In this document: positions 45,840 to 56,689 of the stretch, piece by piece
How positions within the stretch are numbered: the first letter of the stretch is position 1
How the letters are laid out: the number at the start of each line of letters is the position of its first letter
From: Salvia splendens
Lineage: Eukaryota > Streptophyta > Magnoliopsida > Lamiales > Lamiaceae
Assembly: GCF_004379255.2 (NCBI RefSeq)
Contig: NC_056034.1
Location: forward strand, 2,544,501 to 2,608,500
Length of the DNA stretch: 64,000 bases
Direction of reading: 5' to 3'
Translations under genes and position numbers: made by a program
Notes under the pieces: generated by a model
Told to the model about the DNA's origin: nothing
Database searches by the model: none
The model's input: the letters and a program-made list of their open reading frames with translations, nothing else

Positions 45840-48800
45840 TGATCATCGTTCCCAAAAATAATAATCTAAAATTACAGTTGTTTTACTGGAATTCTTTGCG
45901 AAATTCATATCCATACTAAACTCATATTGAGTTCAGTGTAAATGAGATGTCACATTTACTCCAATCATATATTATATACCTTTTTATTCATAATTTTTTT
46001 AAAAAATTTTAATTTTATTTTAGTGTAAACCTAAAAATTTTACTCAAAAACCAAAAATGAAATTAATTTTGGAGTAATATTTTAGATTTTAATGTACCAT
46101 TAAAAATGGTCTAAATATATGCACATTATCATCTTCTTAGACATATTATACAAAGAAAACAAGATATATTATGTTATGAAAAGAACAAATATTACAAAAA
46201 TACACATATATCATGTTATATATGAACACATATTGGATTTTTTTTACAATGCAATAATAAAAAACTTCTAGTATAAAGACCGAATTGTATCCAATTAAAT
46301 TGGAAAAAACTATACTTACATTTAAGTGGAAATCGAACCTTAACGTCTTTACTATGAAGAAATTTCGATACTCCAGCTTGATCACTTTGAATAGGCTTCA
46401 TTGACCTTATTTTGGATCTTGTTAATTGCATGTCATTAGTATCTTTTTAATATTATTTTACATGCAATCACTTACAAAATATATTCTTGTGTGATTTTCA
46501 AGATCAATATTATATACTACTATTTAATGAGAGTATCTTGAAAATTCAATTAATAGCTCAATTGTTTTACTAAAGTGAATTTTATAATTTCATCGAAGAG
46601 TTAGATATGGAAGCGTTTGATATGAGTTGTTTGACTTCATTCGATTCACAAGTCTTCCGAGAAAGTGTTCGATTACAAAAAATTAAACTGAAATCGAAAT
46701 TATTTTTTATCTTTGGAGGAAGATCATGACTTGTAAATTAAGACTATCTAATCATACATTATTCTGAAATTAAATAACGGATAAAACTATCAAATCAAAC
46801 AATATTTATAAAACCAATTCCATTAAGACCGAACACGTTTGATCAAATCAAACAACATAAACTAATTCCATCCCGATGTTATAACAAAAGAAGGAAAATA
46901 AAAACACAAGTGGAATAAAAACTTTTAAAGTCAACTTTTGTCTGGAGTATTTGAAACTTGCATCGATAGTTTATATTTTACATTTGATATGAAAAATAAA
47001 ATAAAAACATTATAGTTTGTTGGTTGAAAGTGGGTCATTTATTAACATTTTCTGTTATCTTTAAAGTCAATGCTGATTGCTGACAAAGATCCACGGCCGC
47101 CACGACTATTTTGACATTTTTAACCATTTTTTCTAATTACAAAAATACAAATGATCATATTATGAGTATTTAGTGCATAACATGAAGTATGATGAACATT
47201 GTAGTTGGAAGGCAAAAAAAGACAAATTCAAATGTTCATATCTTAATTATTTGTCGGAGGTAAATATGGTAAGAAAGTCGCTTATCCATGTGAATACAGG
47301 TGCTTCTTTGGTTGTGTTGGCAAGAAACTTATGACATTTTGAGATTAAACAATAGGATCGAAGTCCGATCCTATGTCCCTTAAAAATAACAGCTTTGAAA
47401 CTGTAGAAGGTTTAACGTGCAATTGATAAATTCAGAAAAATAAAAAAAAAAGTTAAAGAAGTAGTGTCAGGGGATTATGTAGTTCACATTATTAATAGTA
47501 TTTATTTATGTAGTGTTAGTGGATATTGATGTACATAAATATTTAATTGTTAATTCTAATGATAGTTCTAAATAAAATGATGTGTAGGGATAATATGTTG
47601 TTCAATTTAAAATCGTAGTATAATTTTAAGGAACGTACCAAAATAGAAATACTTGCTATTTTTAAAGGATGAAGGAGTAGGCATATTACTTATAAATTAA
47701 AATGATAGAGCAACTACTAGTTAAATATATTAAATTCAAATATTTGCACTTTGGGACATTTCACATAAAAAATACACTAAAAAGTCATAAAGATACCCAA
47801 AAAACCAAGTTACTTAGCGTGTACATTATATACAATCCATCAAATTTACGCCATTATATATATTATATATATAATATTCATGCACTCTATTTTCCAAAAA
47901 AAAAGAGCATGTCTCTAGTGTTCGTGGAGCGCATGGTCGACGGAGCAAAGAATGCATAGAAGACGTGCATTTTAAGAGCTTAATTATATTTAATCACCTA
48001 AATTAATATCATGATAAATAAATAGAAAATATGATAGTAATAAGATTAATTTTATGTCATTTCATTATATAACTCTAAAATAGATGAGTTAGCTACTAGA
48101 CTTGAGAGCATGATGATGTTTTCCGCACATAAGAAAAAAGTTGATTCATTCCACAAAATAGTTTGCTAAAAGTTCTTTTAATATTTAGCCAGGTAGTTAA
48201 TCCGAGTTGACTTAACAAATCCAGTAATCCAATTTCCCATGCTTTTTTCCCGCACGCTTTTTCATTTTTTGGGAACTTTAAAAACAAAGAGTTTGAAAAT
48301 GAAGTATGTCAATCCATATACAACTGTAGTTTTCTAAACACATACAACTCGTGACCAAATCCTATCCTATCCTATCCTGCACAATCTCATCCCATACTCA
48401 AATGAAATACTCCAAAGCTCAATAATAATTAAATGCTTACTAACGTTTTTTCAATATAAATAAATAATAGGAGTGTAATTTTTGTTCCTATACTATGATA
48501 TTGATAGGGAGCTCGCTCACTATGAGCATAGAAAGTAGTACATATCAAGACAATGAAAATGAGGAAGATAAACTACTAGTATTATATTTTGCAAATAAAT
48601 AACACGAATATACTATAAGAAGTTACAAAATGCAACATGAAAAAGTGAACTTGGGTCACATGTGTGAAGACTAATATAGTAATGACAGGCTGATTTAAAA
48701 GGGATAGGAAAAATTAAAGTGCAAAAGCAACACAAAACGTGAAATATAGTTCAATTTTTTCATGCTTCATATTATGATAATCCAACACTTACGTCCCTTT

Positions 48801-49454
48801 CATAATTACTGCAAATTCTTGGTTTCTTTAGTACACAACCACACCTATTTTTGGTTTATGTTTTTAGATGACAAGAATATATGATGCTGAAAATGTCTTA
48901 GGTCCAATTCTGGCCCATTGTAGCCATGGGCTTCCCTTCATAGCCCAGAGCCCACATTGTTCTACATTGAATGTGGTAGTATAAATTTATACTACCACAC
49001 TACCATAAATATGAATTGAATGTGGTAGTATAAATTTTGAAAGTCTACATTGTTCTTCCAACCAATAGGACTATAGGAGAATGAATGACAAGAGAGCTAA
49101 ATTTACAAAAAAAAAATATATAAAAAATACTCTACTACTTTACCACTTAATTTAAACGAAAAAAAGTAATTTGGTTAGTAGGTGCTGAAATAGATAATTG
49201 TAGTGGTAATTAGGCGTTTATGGCGTTTGATGTCGAAGTCCCTTCAACGGTTCTACGCCATGTCTACACCAAAATCATTATACTACCATTTAATCATTTA
49301 TTACAAATAATGCCGAAATCAAGACACAGAATATTGGGCGTACCTTCTGGAATATAGTGTTTTCCATAATTTATGTCTTTCTATTTCCACACATCATTTC
49401 AACTAAATTATATACTGTACCATCAAATTAAATTAGCTAAAACTTGAATTTAAT
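45840..49454. other. intergenic, AT-rich
   Basis: No gene found in 3.6 kb. Contains a CCTATCCTATCCTATCC repeat at about 48361-48377 and a perfect 26-bp palindrome (48973-48998). Text at 47600-47680 with GGAACGTACCAAAATAG looks like a decayed Stowaway end. Confidence 0.5.
48973..48998. repeat. perfect 26-bp palindrome
   Basis: GTGGTAGTATAAA followed directly by its exact complement TTTATACTACCAC. The left half with flank (GAATGTGGTAGTATAAATTT) is repeated at about 49018-49037. Confidence 0.95.
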
Positions 49455-49605
49455 TCGAAGCGGATCTCCTACTCCAACAATGGTGCACCATTCCCACTCT
49501 AATACTCACAACAAAATAAAATAATATTATAAATATGTAAGTGATGGTGGGATTATTTTATTTTGTTACGAGTGTGCAGTAGGAATGCTGCACCATTGTT
49601 GGAGT
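49455..49605. mobile_element. putative MITE with about 55-bp inverted repeats
   Basis: ACTCCAACAATGGTGCACCA (from 49471) is mirrored by the complement ACTCCAACAATGGTGCAGCA (from 49605), and the match continues through ACAAAATAAAATAAT. TGAATTTAAT occurs at 49445-49454 and again at 49605-49614, which would fit a 9-10 bp Mutator-like duplication if the left end is at 49455. Confidence 0.6.
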
Positions 49606-49885
49606 GAATTTAATGTACACTAGCGTACCAGGTGTGCGTGTATAAATATGAGTGTATACAACTATATTTTTGGAAGTTGTGCAGTTTGATTACTATATAA
49701 AACTTGTGCTCTAATAAGAATGCATACTTTTATAGGACGAAGGAAATACTAAAATTTTGACATGTTAACATAATTAGCCCACATAATTAAAATAGTGTAA
49801 TCATCAACATGAATAGCGAAAATAAGGTGTAGATTACATAAAACTATAAAAGTGAAAGGGAAACACATGCAGTCAATTATACTAT

Positions 49886-52800
49886 CTAAAATTTAGCTTG
49901 CAAGTTGTGCATAAGGCTAGGCTCAATCTGGAAGGCCTTGGTGAGAATATCGCTACTAATGTCAGGCTTGGACCCGAAAACCGCATTAGCAATGGTGACC
50001 ACCCCGGGGTTCTGGCTGCTCAATGCAGCTATGGCAACTGCATTTGTAGTCCCCACATTACGCTGGAAGTGAATCAGTCCAATCGGAAAAACAAAAACAT
50101 CCCATTTCTGTAGGGTCTTCGTGATGAGCCTATTCTCGGGATTCGAGGTCACAAACCCTACTTGAAGCGAACCCTCAATGACAGTCAAGATCTCGGTAGC
50201 TCTTGGGTGAGTGTGGGGAGGGTTTATTCCCCACGGTGCATAGTCAATACGCACCATGGAGATGCCAAGGGTGTTGAGCCCAGGCAATTGGGCCACACTG
50301 ACTGGGGTCACTCTCGAGCCGTTAAGGTTTGAGGTGTTTCCGGGAATGTGGAGTCCACTGAAGGAGAAGTCCGCAGCTCCAACTGATGATGGGCTCTTGC
50401 ATGCTTGCCCATTCACTCTTGCTAAAACTTTATGATAATACATGTAATTGATGAGCATATATGATCAATAACTACTAATTTAATCATATGTAGTCAGTGG
50501 CGAAGCCAAAATTTTTATGATGGGGCCCAAATTAAAGTTAATAGTTATAGGATTTTTTTGATGTTCATAACGTCAAAAGCTCGATTATTTGATATTTTTA
50601 ATTTTTACGTAAGTATAATGGATGGAAACGAATTTTTTATAATGTTTAAATATCTCCATAAAAAATATTAACCAAACTTAAATTATAACAAATAGAATAC
50701 AATAATTATATCTTTAAATTTTTTTAATTATGAGTATAATGATGGAAAAAAGCAATTACGAAATGACAAAGAATTAAAATGAATATAAATAATGATGTAA
50801 AAGAGAACAAATAGAAATTATGTAGTAAAAAATAGAAAGCAAAGAAATATAAAATTGACATTATCCTGCATAAATAGAAAAAGTTCAAAACTTTTTTCTT
50901 TAGGGAATCAAACTCTGGACATTGTACGCCGATCTCACACGCACACGATCGAAAAATAAAACACACAAAGGTGTAACGTGGTTCGGTGATGAATCACCTA
51001 CGTCCACGGAGAAGATGACCGGAATTTTATTGATGGAACTCTCAATACAAGAACTTCACACTCACAATCTATCACTCTAAGCAAACGCTAGCTAGTGCAA
51101 GAATTCTCTTCCAATTGTGTGCGTAATCTGTGTTCTGCGTCTCTCTCTCTCTCTGATTACAATCGAGCTGTAAGTATATATGGGAGTCAAGAAGAAAAAC
51201 AAACTAACTAATTTGTTTCCAAAAACAGTTACAACCGCTAAACACCAACGGCTAGTTTCAGCTCGGCAGCTCAAACCGAGCTCCCTGCTAGTTCCAGTTC
51301 GGCAGCTCAAACCGAGCTCAAGACCGCACTCCCTTCTCGGCTCAAAACCGAACTCCCTTCTCGGCTAGTTCTAGCTCAAAGCCGAGCTTCCTCCTTGATC
51401 CCTGCCCCGAGCTTCAACGGCTCTGTCACTTGACTGAATCAGTGAACTGCAAGGACACACCTTCACAAATCTCCACCTTGTCCTTGCAAGTCTCCATCAA
51501 CATCTAAATTCCCTTCTCAAAACCTGTTTCATACCTCAGCACTCCACAACCTCAACCAACTTCAAACAATGCTTGAACTTTGAAGCCGGTAGAGATTTTG
51601 TCAACATATCTGATGCATTTTCTTCAGTAGGAACCTTTACCACATCAATCCTTCCATCCTGAATTTCATCTCTAATGAAGTTCCTCCTCACATCAATGTG
51701 CTTGGACCTCTCATGGAACATTTGATGTTTTGCTAAACATATAGCCGAGTTGCTGTCACAGTTAATCTTCACTGCTCCCAGCTTCATTCCTAAATCTTCC
51801 AAGATTCCTTGCAACCATTTCCCTTCCTTTGCAGCCTCAGTCAGAGAAATATACTCAGCTTCGGTTGTGGACAGTGCAACCACAGACTGCAAATTTGATT
51901 TCCAGCTAATTGCTGTGCCATATAGTGTGAAGATGTAACCACTCTGAGACTTTCTGTTGTCTAAGTTAGCCGCATAATCCGAGTCACAGAATCCTTCTAG
52001 GACTTCCCTCTCCTCAGACCAAACTCCACCACCAAACTTCAAGCCAACCATGACAGACCCTTTCAGGTATTTCAGAATCCACTTTAGTGCTGCCCAGTGA
52101 TCCCTACCTGGATCAGCCATATATCTGCTTGCAACGCTTATGGCATGAGCCACATCCGGCCTTGTACATATCATCAAGTACATCACACTTCCCACTATAT
52201 TTGCATAGGGTATCCTGCTCATCTCCTCTCTATCTTCAGCTGTCTTTGGCATCTGTTCTTTACTGAGTTTGAAGCAGCTAGCCAATGGAGTGGATACTGA
52301 CTTTTCACTCTTTACCTGGTATTTTTCTACCACCTTTCTGATATAATCAGCCTGAACCAATTTCAGTTCTTTCCTTTTTCTGTTCCTGACAATATCCATA
52401 CCCAAGATTCTCTTGGCTTCCCCAAGATCTTTCATATCAAATCTCTGCTTCAACTCATCCTTCACAGACAGCAGCTCACTCTTGCTTGATCCTGCCAGCA
52501 GAATATCATCCACATACAGCAGTAGATAGGCCAGTATTAGATTTCCACTTCTCTTGACATACACGCAGCTATCAAAACTGGATCTCTCAAATGCCATCAA
52601 TTCCATCTGCTCATGAAACTTCTTGTTCCACTGCCGGCTGCTTTGCTTGAGCCCATATAGGCTTTTCTTTAACAGGCAAACTTTCTTTTCTTCTCCCGGC
52701 TTCTCAAAACCCTTAGGCTGCATCATATAGATCGTCTCCTCTAGATCTCCATGCAAAAATGCTGTCTTCACATCAAGTTGATGCAGCTCCCAGTTGAAAT

Positions 52801-55800
52801 GAGCAGTCATGGCCAATAAGATCCGAATAGAAGTGTGCTTCACCACTGGAGAGAACACCTCTGTGTAGTCAATACCCTCTACTTGTGTGAATCCTCTAGC
52901 AACCAGCCTTGCCTTAAACCGTATACTTTCAACTTCCCCCACCTCTACTTTCTTCTTAAACAGCCATTTGCAACTGATCAGCTTCTGAGTCCCTGGATCA
53001 GTCACCAAAATCCAAGTCCCATTTCTCAGCAAGGACTCTATTTCTTCTTCCATGGCCTTGATCCATTTCTGACTTTCCTTGCAACTCATGGTTTCTTCAT
53101 AGGTTGAGGGTTCTGAAAACATGAGTACTTCTGCTACACATAGAGCAAAGAAGCTCATGTCATAATCTGAGAATCTGCTAGGTAGGCCTGCATTTCTTCT
53201 TGGATTTCTTCTGGCCCCTTGAGCTGCAGCAGCTTGCTGCACTGGTGACTCCTGCTCACCTGTGTTCTGAGTATGTTGAGAACTAGTTGCTCCACCTTCT
53301 TCTTGATTTTCTGTGATCACAACATCCTCATCAGTGTCTGTTCCAGCAGATTCTCCACCAAACTCAAGGTTTTGCATATCAGAGCTACTGCCACCACCAG
53401 AGGGCTTCCCATCATCTTTAAATGGCATCTCCTCTTCATTGAATGTCACATCTCTGCTCACAATGATATTTCTGCCTTCTCTATCCAAATTCCACAATCT
53501 GTATCCTTTCACCCCATCTTGGTATCCCAACAACACACATTTCTTTGCCCTTGGCTCCAATTTACTCTGCTTAATGTGTGCATAAGCAGCACACCCAAAC
53601 ACCTTCAAGGCTGAGTAGTCACCTAGGCTTCCATACCATCTTTGATCTGGGGTTTCATTGGATATAGCAGATGATGGACACTTATTGATCAGATTAGCTG
53701 CAGTAGAGACAGCCTCTGCCCAGAATCTCTTTGGCATTCCAGAGTAGAATAGCATGCACCTCACCCTTTCTAGCAATGTCCTATTCATTCTTTCTGCCAG
53801 CCCGTTCTGTTGAGGATTTCTTGGCACGGTCCTATGCCTTCTTATCCCTTTCACTTTACAGAAACTATCAAACTCCGCAGACAGAAACTCCATGCCATTA
53901 TCAGTCCTTAGATATTTAAGCACTGAGCCCTTTTCATTCTCATATCTAGCATGCCATTCTCTAAATTTTTCAAAAGCTTGGGACTTCTCTCTTAGAATGT
54001 AAATCCACACTTTTCTTGAGTAATCATCTATGATGGAGATGAAATACTTGCCTCCACCTATGGATTCAGTTTGGGATGGCCCCCACAAGTCACTGTGGGC
54101 ATACACAAATGGGGCTGATGAAGTGTGTTTCCCACCAGAAAATGGCAGCTTCTTTGCCTTTCCTAGAATGCAAGATTCACATTTCTTTAGGCTGTCTGAT
54201 GCACTTAACTTCATCACTCCTCGTTTAGCCAGCTCTCTTATGCCTTTCTCACCCACATGTCCAAGCCTGGCATGCCATAGATACAGGTCTTCTGTCTGGG
54301 CAAGATTCACAGCATCAACCACGGTTTCACCCAGCAAATAGTATAGGCTGTTCTTTCTCTGAGCCTCCATCACAATTCTGGTGCCTTTTGTTACTGTGAG
54401 GATCCCATCACCAGAGTTGAATCTGCACCCTTTTGACTCTAGCATTCCAAGAGATATTAAATTTCTCTTGATTTGAGGAATGAATCTGACTTCTGTGAGA
54501 GTCTTCATACTCCCATCCTTCATCCTCAATCTGATGTTCCCAATGCCCTTGACATTGCACACTTGATCATTTCCTAGCATCACTGATCCTTCCCAAGCTG
54601 ATAATTCTTGGAACCAAGATTTGTGTGAGCAAATGTGGAAGGAGCAACCTGAATCCATGATCCAGCATTCCTCAATCTTGGCCCCTGAGTGGATATTCAA
54701 AGCTTCATTATCTTCAACATCCTGAGCCAGATCAGCAGTCTCTATGTTCCCAGCCTTTTCTCGCTCTTGTTTCTTCTTCCAAGCAAAGCAATGCTTCTTT
54801 AAATGGCCCGGTTTCTTACAGTAGTGACAGCTTCTCTTCTCCTTCCATACTCCACCTTCTTCCTTCTTCTGGAACTTCTTCTTGGAACCCCTTTTATTCT
54901 GATTATTTTTCACATGCAGACTCTCAGCTACTGGATCAGTTTGTTTGTTATCAGCCTTCTGAGATTCCTTCATCTTCAATGCAGAATGAATCTCTTCATA
55001 GGTGACCTTGGTTTCTCTTCCAAGAAGCACTGCATCCTTGAAGTGCTCATAACTTTTAGGCAGGGAATTGAGCAACATCAATGCCTTATCTTCATCTTTA
55101 ATGACCTCATCGATATTCTCAAGATCATCTATGCATTTCCCAAACTCCTCAAGCTGTTCAGAAATGCTCTTTCCATCCGAAAACTTGAAAGCAAGAAGCC
55201 TTTGCTTCAAATGTAACCGGTTCGCCAGAGACTTGGTCATATACAATGACTCAAGTTTCCCCCATACTCCTGCAGCCGTCTCCTCCTTGGAAACTTCCCT
55301 TAGCACCCTGTCCGTGAGGTTCAAGATCAGGGTGCTATAAGCCTTATACTGCATATCTTGAAGCCTTTGCTTCTCCTTGTCATCAGTATCAGGTTTGCCT
55401 TCTTTAGCGTCACCTTCATTCTTCAAGATATCCCATAGGCCTTGCTGCATCAAGATGGCCTTCATCTTCAGTCTCCACAGCCCAAAATCGTTTCTCCCGG
55501 TGAACTTTTCCACCTCGAACTTGGCTGTAGACATTTCTCAAAACGAGCGGTGGGCAATCGCCAAGATCAGCTTATACAACGGAAACTCTAGACACGAACT
55601 CACCCAGAAACCAATCAATCGGCAAATCGTGGAAGTCTTCCCACAGACGGCGCCACTTGTTGGGGTCGAGTTGCCGCCGATCTCACACGCACACGATCGA
55701 AAAATAAAACACACAAAGGTGTAACGTGGTTCGGTGATGAATCACCTACGTCCACGGAGAAGATGACCGGAATTTTATTGATGGAACTCTCAATACAAGA

Positions 55801-56580
55801 ACTTCACACTCACAATCTATCACTCTAAGCAAACGCTAGCTAGTGCAAGAATTCTCTTCCAATTGTGTGCGTAATCTGTGTTCTGCGTCTCTCTCTCTCT
55901 CTGATTACAATCGAGCTGTAAGTATATATGGGAGTCAAGAAGAAAAACAAACTAACTAATTTGTTTCCAAAAACAGTTACAACCGCTAAACACCAACGGC
56001 TAGTTTCAGCTCGGCAGCTCAAACCGAGCTCCCTGCTAGTTCCAGTTCGGCAGCTCAAACCGAGCTCAAGACCGCACTCCCTTCTCGGCTCAAAACCGAA
56101 CTCCCTTCTCGGCTAGTTCTAGCTCAAAGCCGAGCTTCCTCCTTGATCCCTGCCCCGAGCTTCAACGGCTCTGTCACTTGACTGAATCAGTGAACTGCAA
56201 GGACACACCTTCACAACAATGGTGACAAGGTTTCATACCAACTGCGCCATTGGCTTCACATATAATATTTGATTTACGTATACTATATATAGATAATTGT
56301 AAAATTGATGGGGGACCAGGGGTTACAATTATCGGGGACCAGGGCCCCCCTGGTCCCAACGTGGCTTCGCCACTGTATGTAGTTAGTAACCATAAGACAA
56401 TTTTCCTCTTTGCTTATTGAAAAAAAAATCATACAGTATATTAAGTCAAAATATCATCAAATTACCCGAGCTTGTGGAATCAGCGACACAAAAATCTTGT
56501 AACGGACTTGGCTCGAAGGCGAAGACGGCGCAGAGGATACAATGAGCAATGGTGCTCAACAAGAGAAACCAAGTCGACAT
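49886..56580 (-). CDS. germin-like protein, subfamily 1 type (GLP-a), intron invaded by transposons
   Basis: Two minus-strand exons: 56580-56466 (signal peptide [16 protein letters not shown], then [13 protein letters not shown]) and 50421-49886, together 216 residues, with a G|CA split Ala codon as in the neighbouring GLP-b. Germin-like proteins are secreted cupin glycoproteins of the cell wall, some with oxalate oxidase or superoxide dismutase activity. The cupin metal ligands are present: HTHPRATE (two His, one Glu) and the His in GLIHFQRN. The cysteine pair QDFC/GQAC is kept. The reading frame is intact, but the intron is 6,044 bp, against 138 bp in GLP-b, because it contains a hAT element with a copia element inside. 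A TATATA lies at about 56681-56686. Expression may be impaired by the LTR polyadenylation signals. Confidence 0.9.
50927..51467 (-). repeat. copia 3' LTR (541 bp, distal end truncated)
   Basis: Matches 55675-56215 over its whole length. It lacks the terminal 17 bases found at 55658-55674. Confidence 0.93.
51536..55534 (-). CDS. Ty1/copia Gag-Pol polyprotein, intact
   Basis: 1,332 residues without a stop, from ATG at 55534. Domains in order: UBN2/retrotransposon Gag (about 15-200), CCHC knuckle [14 protein letters not shown] (236-249), aspartic protease with DSGCSFH (294-300), GAG-pre-integrase [14 protein letters not shown], integrase core with DDYSRK, TDNGMEF and [12 protein letters not shown], reverse transcriptase with [35 protein letters not shown] and the catalytic [11 protein letters not shown], and RNase H with [19 protein letters not shown] and [10 protein letters not shown]. 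The order integrase before reverse transcriptase defines copia. The intact frame and matching LTRs suggest an autonomous element. Antisense frames are shadows. Confidence 0.97.
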   Translation of the reverse strand: MSTAKFEVEKFTGRNDFGLWRLKMKAILMQQGLWDILKNEGDAKEGKPDTDDKEKQRLQDMQYKAYSTLILNLTDRVLREVSKEETAAGVWGKLESLYMTKSLANRLHLKQRLLAFKFSDGKSISEQLEEFGKCIDDLENIDEVIKDEDKALMLLNSLPKSYEHFKDAVLLGRETKVTYEEIHSALKMKESQKADNKQTDPVAESLHVKNNQNKRGSKKKFQKKEEGGVWKEKRSCHYCKKPGHLKKHCFAWKKKQEREKAGNIETADLAQDVEDNEALNIHSGAKIEECWIMDSGCSFHICSHKSWFQELSAWEGSVMLGNDQVCNVKGIGNIRLRMKDGSMKTLTEVRFIPQIKRNLISLGMLESKGCRFNSGDGILTVTKGTRIVMEAQRKNSLYYLLGETVVDAVNLAQTEDLYLWHARLGHVGEKGIRELAKRGVMKLSASDSLKKCESCILGKAKKLPFSGGKHTSSAPFVYAHSDLWGPSQTESIGGGKYFISIIDDYSRKVWIYILREKSQAFEKFREWHARYENEKGSVLKYLRTDNGMEFLSAEFDSFCKVKGIRRHRTVPRNPQQNGLAERMNRTLLERVRCMLFYSGMPKRFWAEAVSTAANLINKCPSSAISNETPDQRWYGSLGDYSALKVFGCAAYAHIKQSKLEPRAKKCVLLGYQDGVKGYRLWNLDREGRNIIVSRDVTFNEEEMPFKDDGKPSGGGSSSDMQNLEFGGESAGTDTDEDVVITENQEEGGATSSQHTQNTGEQESPVQQAAAAQGARRNPRRNAGLPSRFSDYDMSFFALCVAEVLMFSEPSTYEETMSCKESQKWIKAMEEEIESLLRNGTWILVTDPGTQKLISCKWLFKKKVEVGEVESIRFKARLVARGFTQVEGIDYTEVFSPVVKHTSIRILLAMTAHFNWELHQLDVKTAFLHGDLEETIYMMQPKGFEKPGEEKKVCLLKKSLYGLKQSSRQWNKKFHEQMELMAFERSSFDSCVYVKRSGNLILAYLLLYVDDILLAGSSKSELLSVKDELKQRFDMKDLGEAKRILGMDIVRNRKRKELKLVQADYIRKVVEKYQVKSEKSVSTPLASCFKLSKEQMPKTAEDREEMSRIPYANIVGSVMYLMICTRPDVAHAISVASRYMADPGRDHWAALKWILKYLKGSVMVGLKFGGGVWSEEREVLEGFCDSDYAANLDNRKSQSGYIFTLYGTAISWKSNLQSVVALSTTEAEYISLTEAAKEGKWLQGILEDLGMKLGAVKINCDSNSAICLAKHQMFHERSKHIDVRRNFIRDEIQDGRIDVVKVPTEENASDMLTKSLPASKFKHCLKLVEVVEC
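55640..55655 (-). other. copia primer-binding site
   Basis: TGGCGCCGTCTGTGGG on the minus strand, two bases after the 5' LTR end CCCAACA. Confidence 0.7.
55658..56215 (-). repeat. copia 5' LTR (558 bp)
   Basis: On the minus strand it starts TGTGAAGGTG and ends CCCCAACA. Complete TG...CA ends. Confidence 0.93.
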
Positions 56581-56689
56581 GCTGAATTTTTATTTGGAAG
56601 AAATGACAATATTGAGAGTAGGAAAAAGAATTATGGATCGAGCTTTTGCTTGTTATTGAATATTGAGTTGATAACCAAAGTATATAGGC

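Larger units (their letters stand above)
50927..56215 (-). mobile_element. Ty1/copia LTR retrotransposon, near-complete, minus strand
   Basis: 5' LTR at 55658-56215 and 3' LTR at 50927-51467 flank one long polyprotein frame. Just inside the 5' LTR the minus strand reads TGGCGCCGTCTGTGGG (55640-55655), the primer-binding site; a purine-rich GGTGGAGATT adjoins the 3' LTR. The 541 bp shared by the LTRs are of equal length and look identical, implying a very recent insertion. The last 17 bp of the 3' LTR are missing and no direct target duplication is seen (ACAAT on the right; the left flank has ATTGT). Confidence 0.95.
50495..56375. mobile_element. hAT (Tip100-like) non-autonomous element, split by a copia element
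   Basis: Perfect 14-bp terminal inverted repeats CAGTGGCGAAGCCA / TGGCTTCGCCACTG and an exact 8-bp target duplication TATGTAGT (50487-50494 and 56376-56383), both diagnostic of hAT elements. Without the copia insertion the element is about 590 bp, with no transposase. It sits in the intron of GLP-a. Confidence 0.93.

Noticed and set aside
51180..51368. Identical small frames in both copia LTRs (also 55928-56116)
   Set aside because: LTR duplicates of non-coding sequence, not genes.
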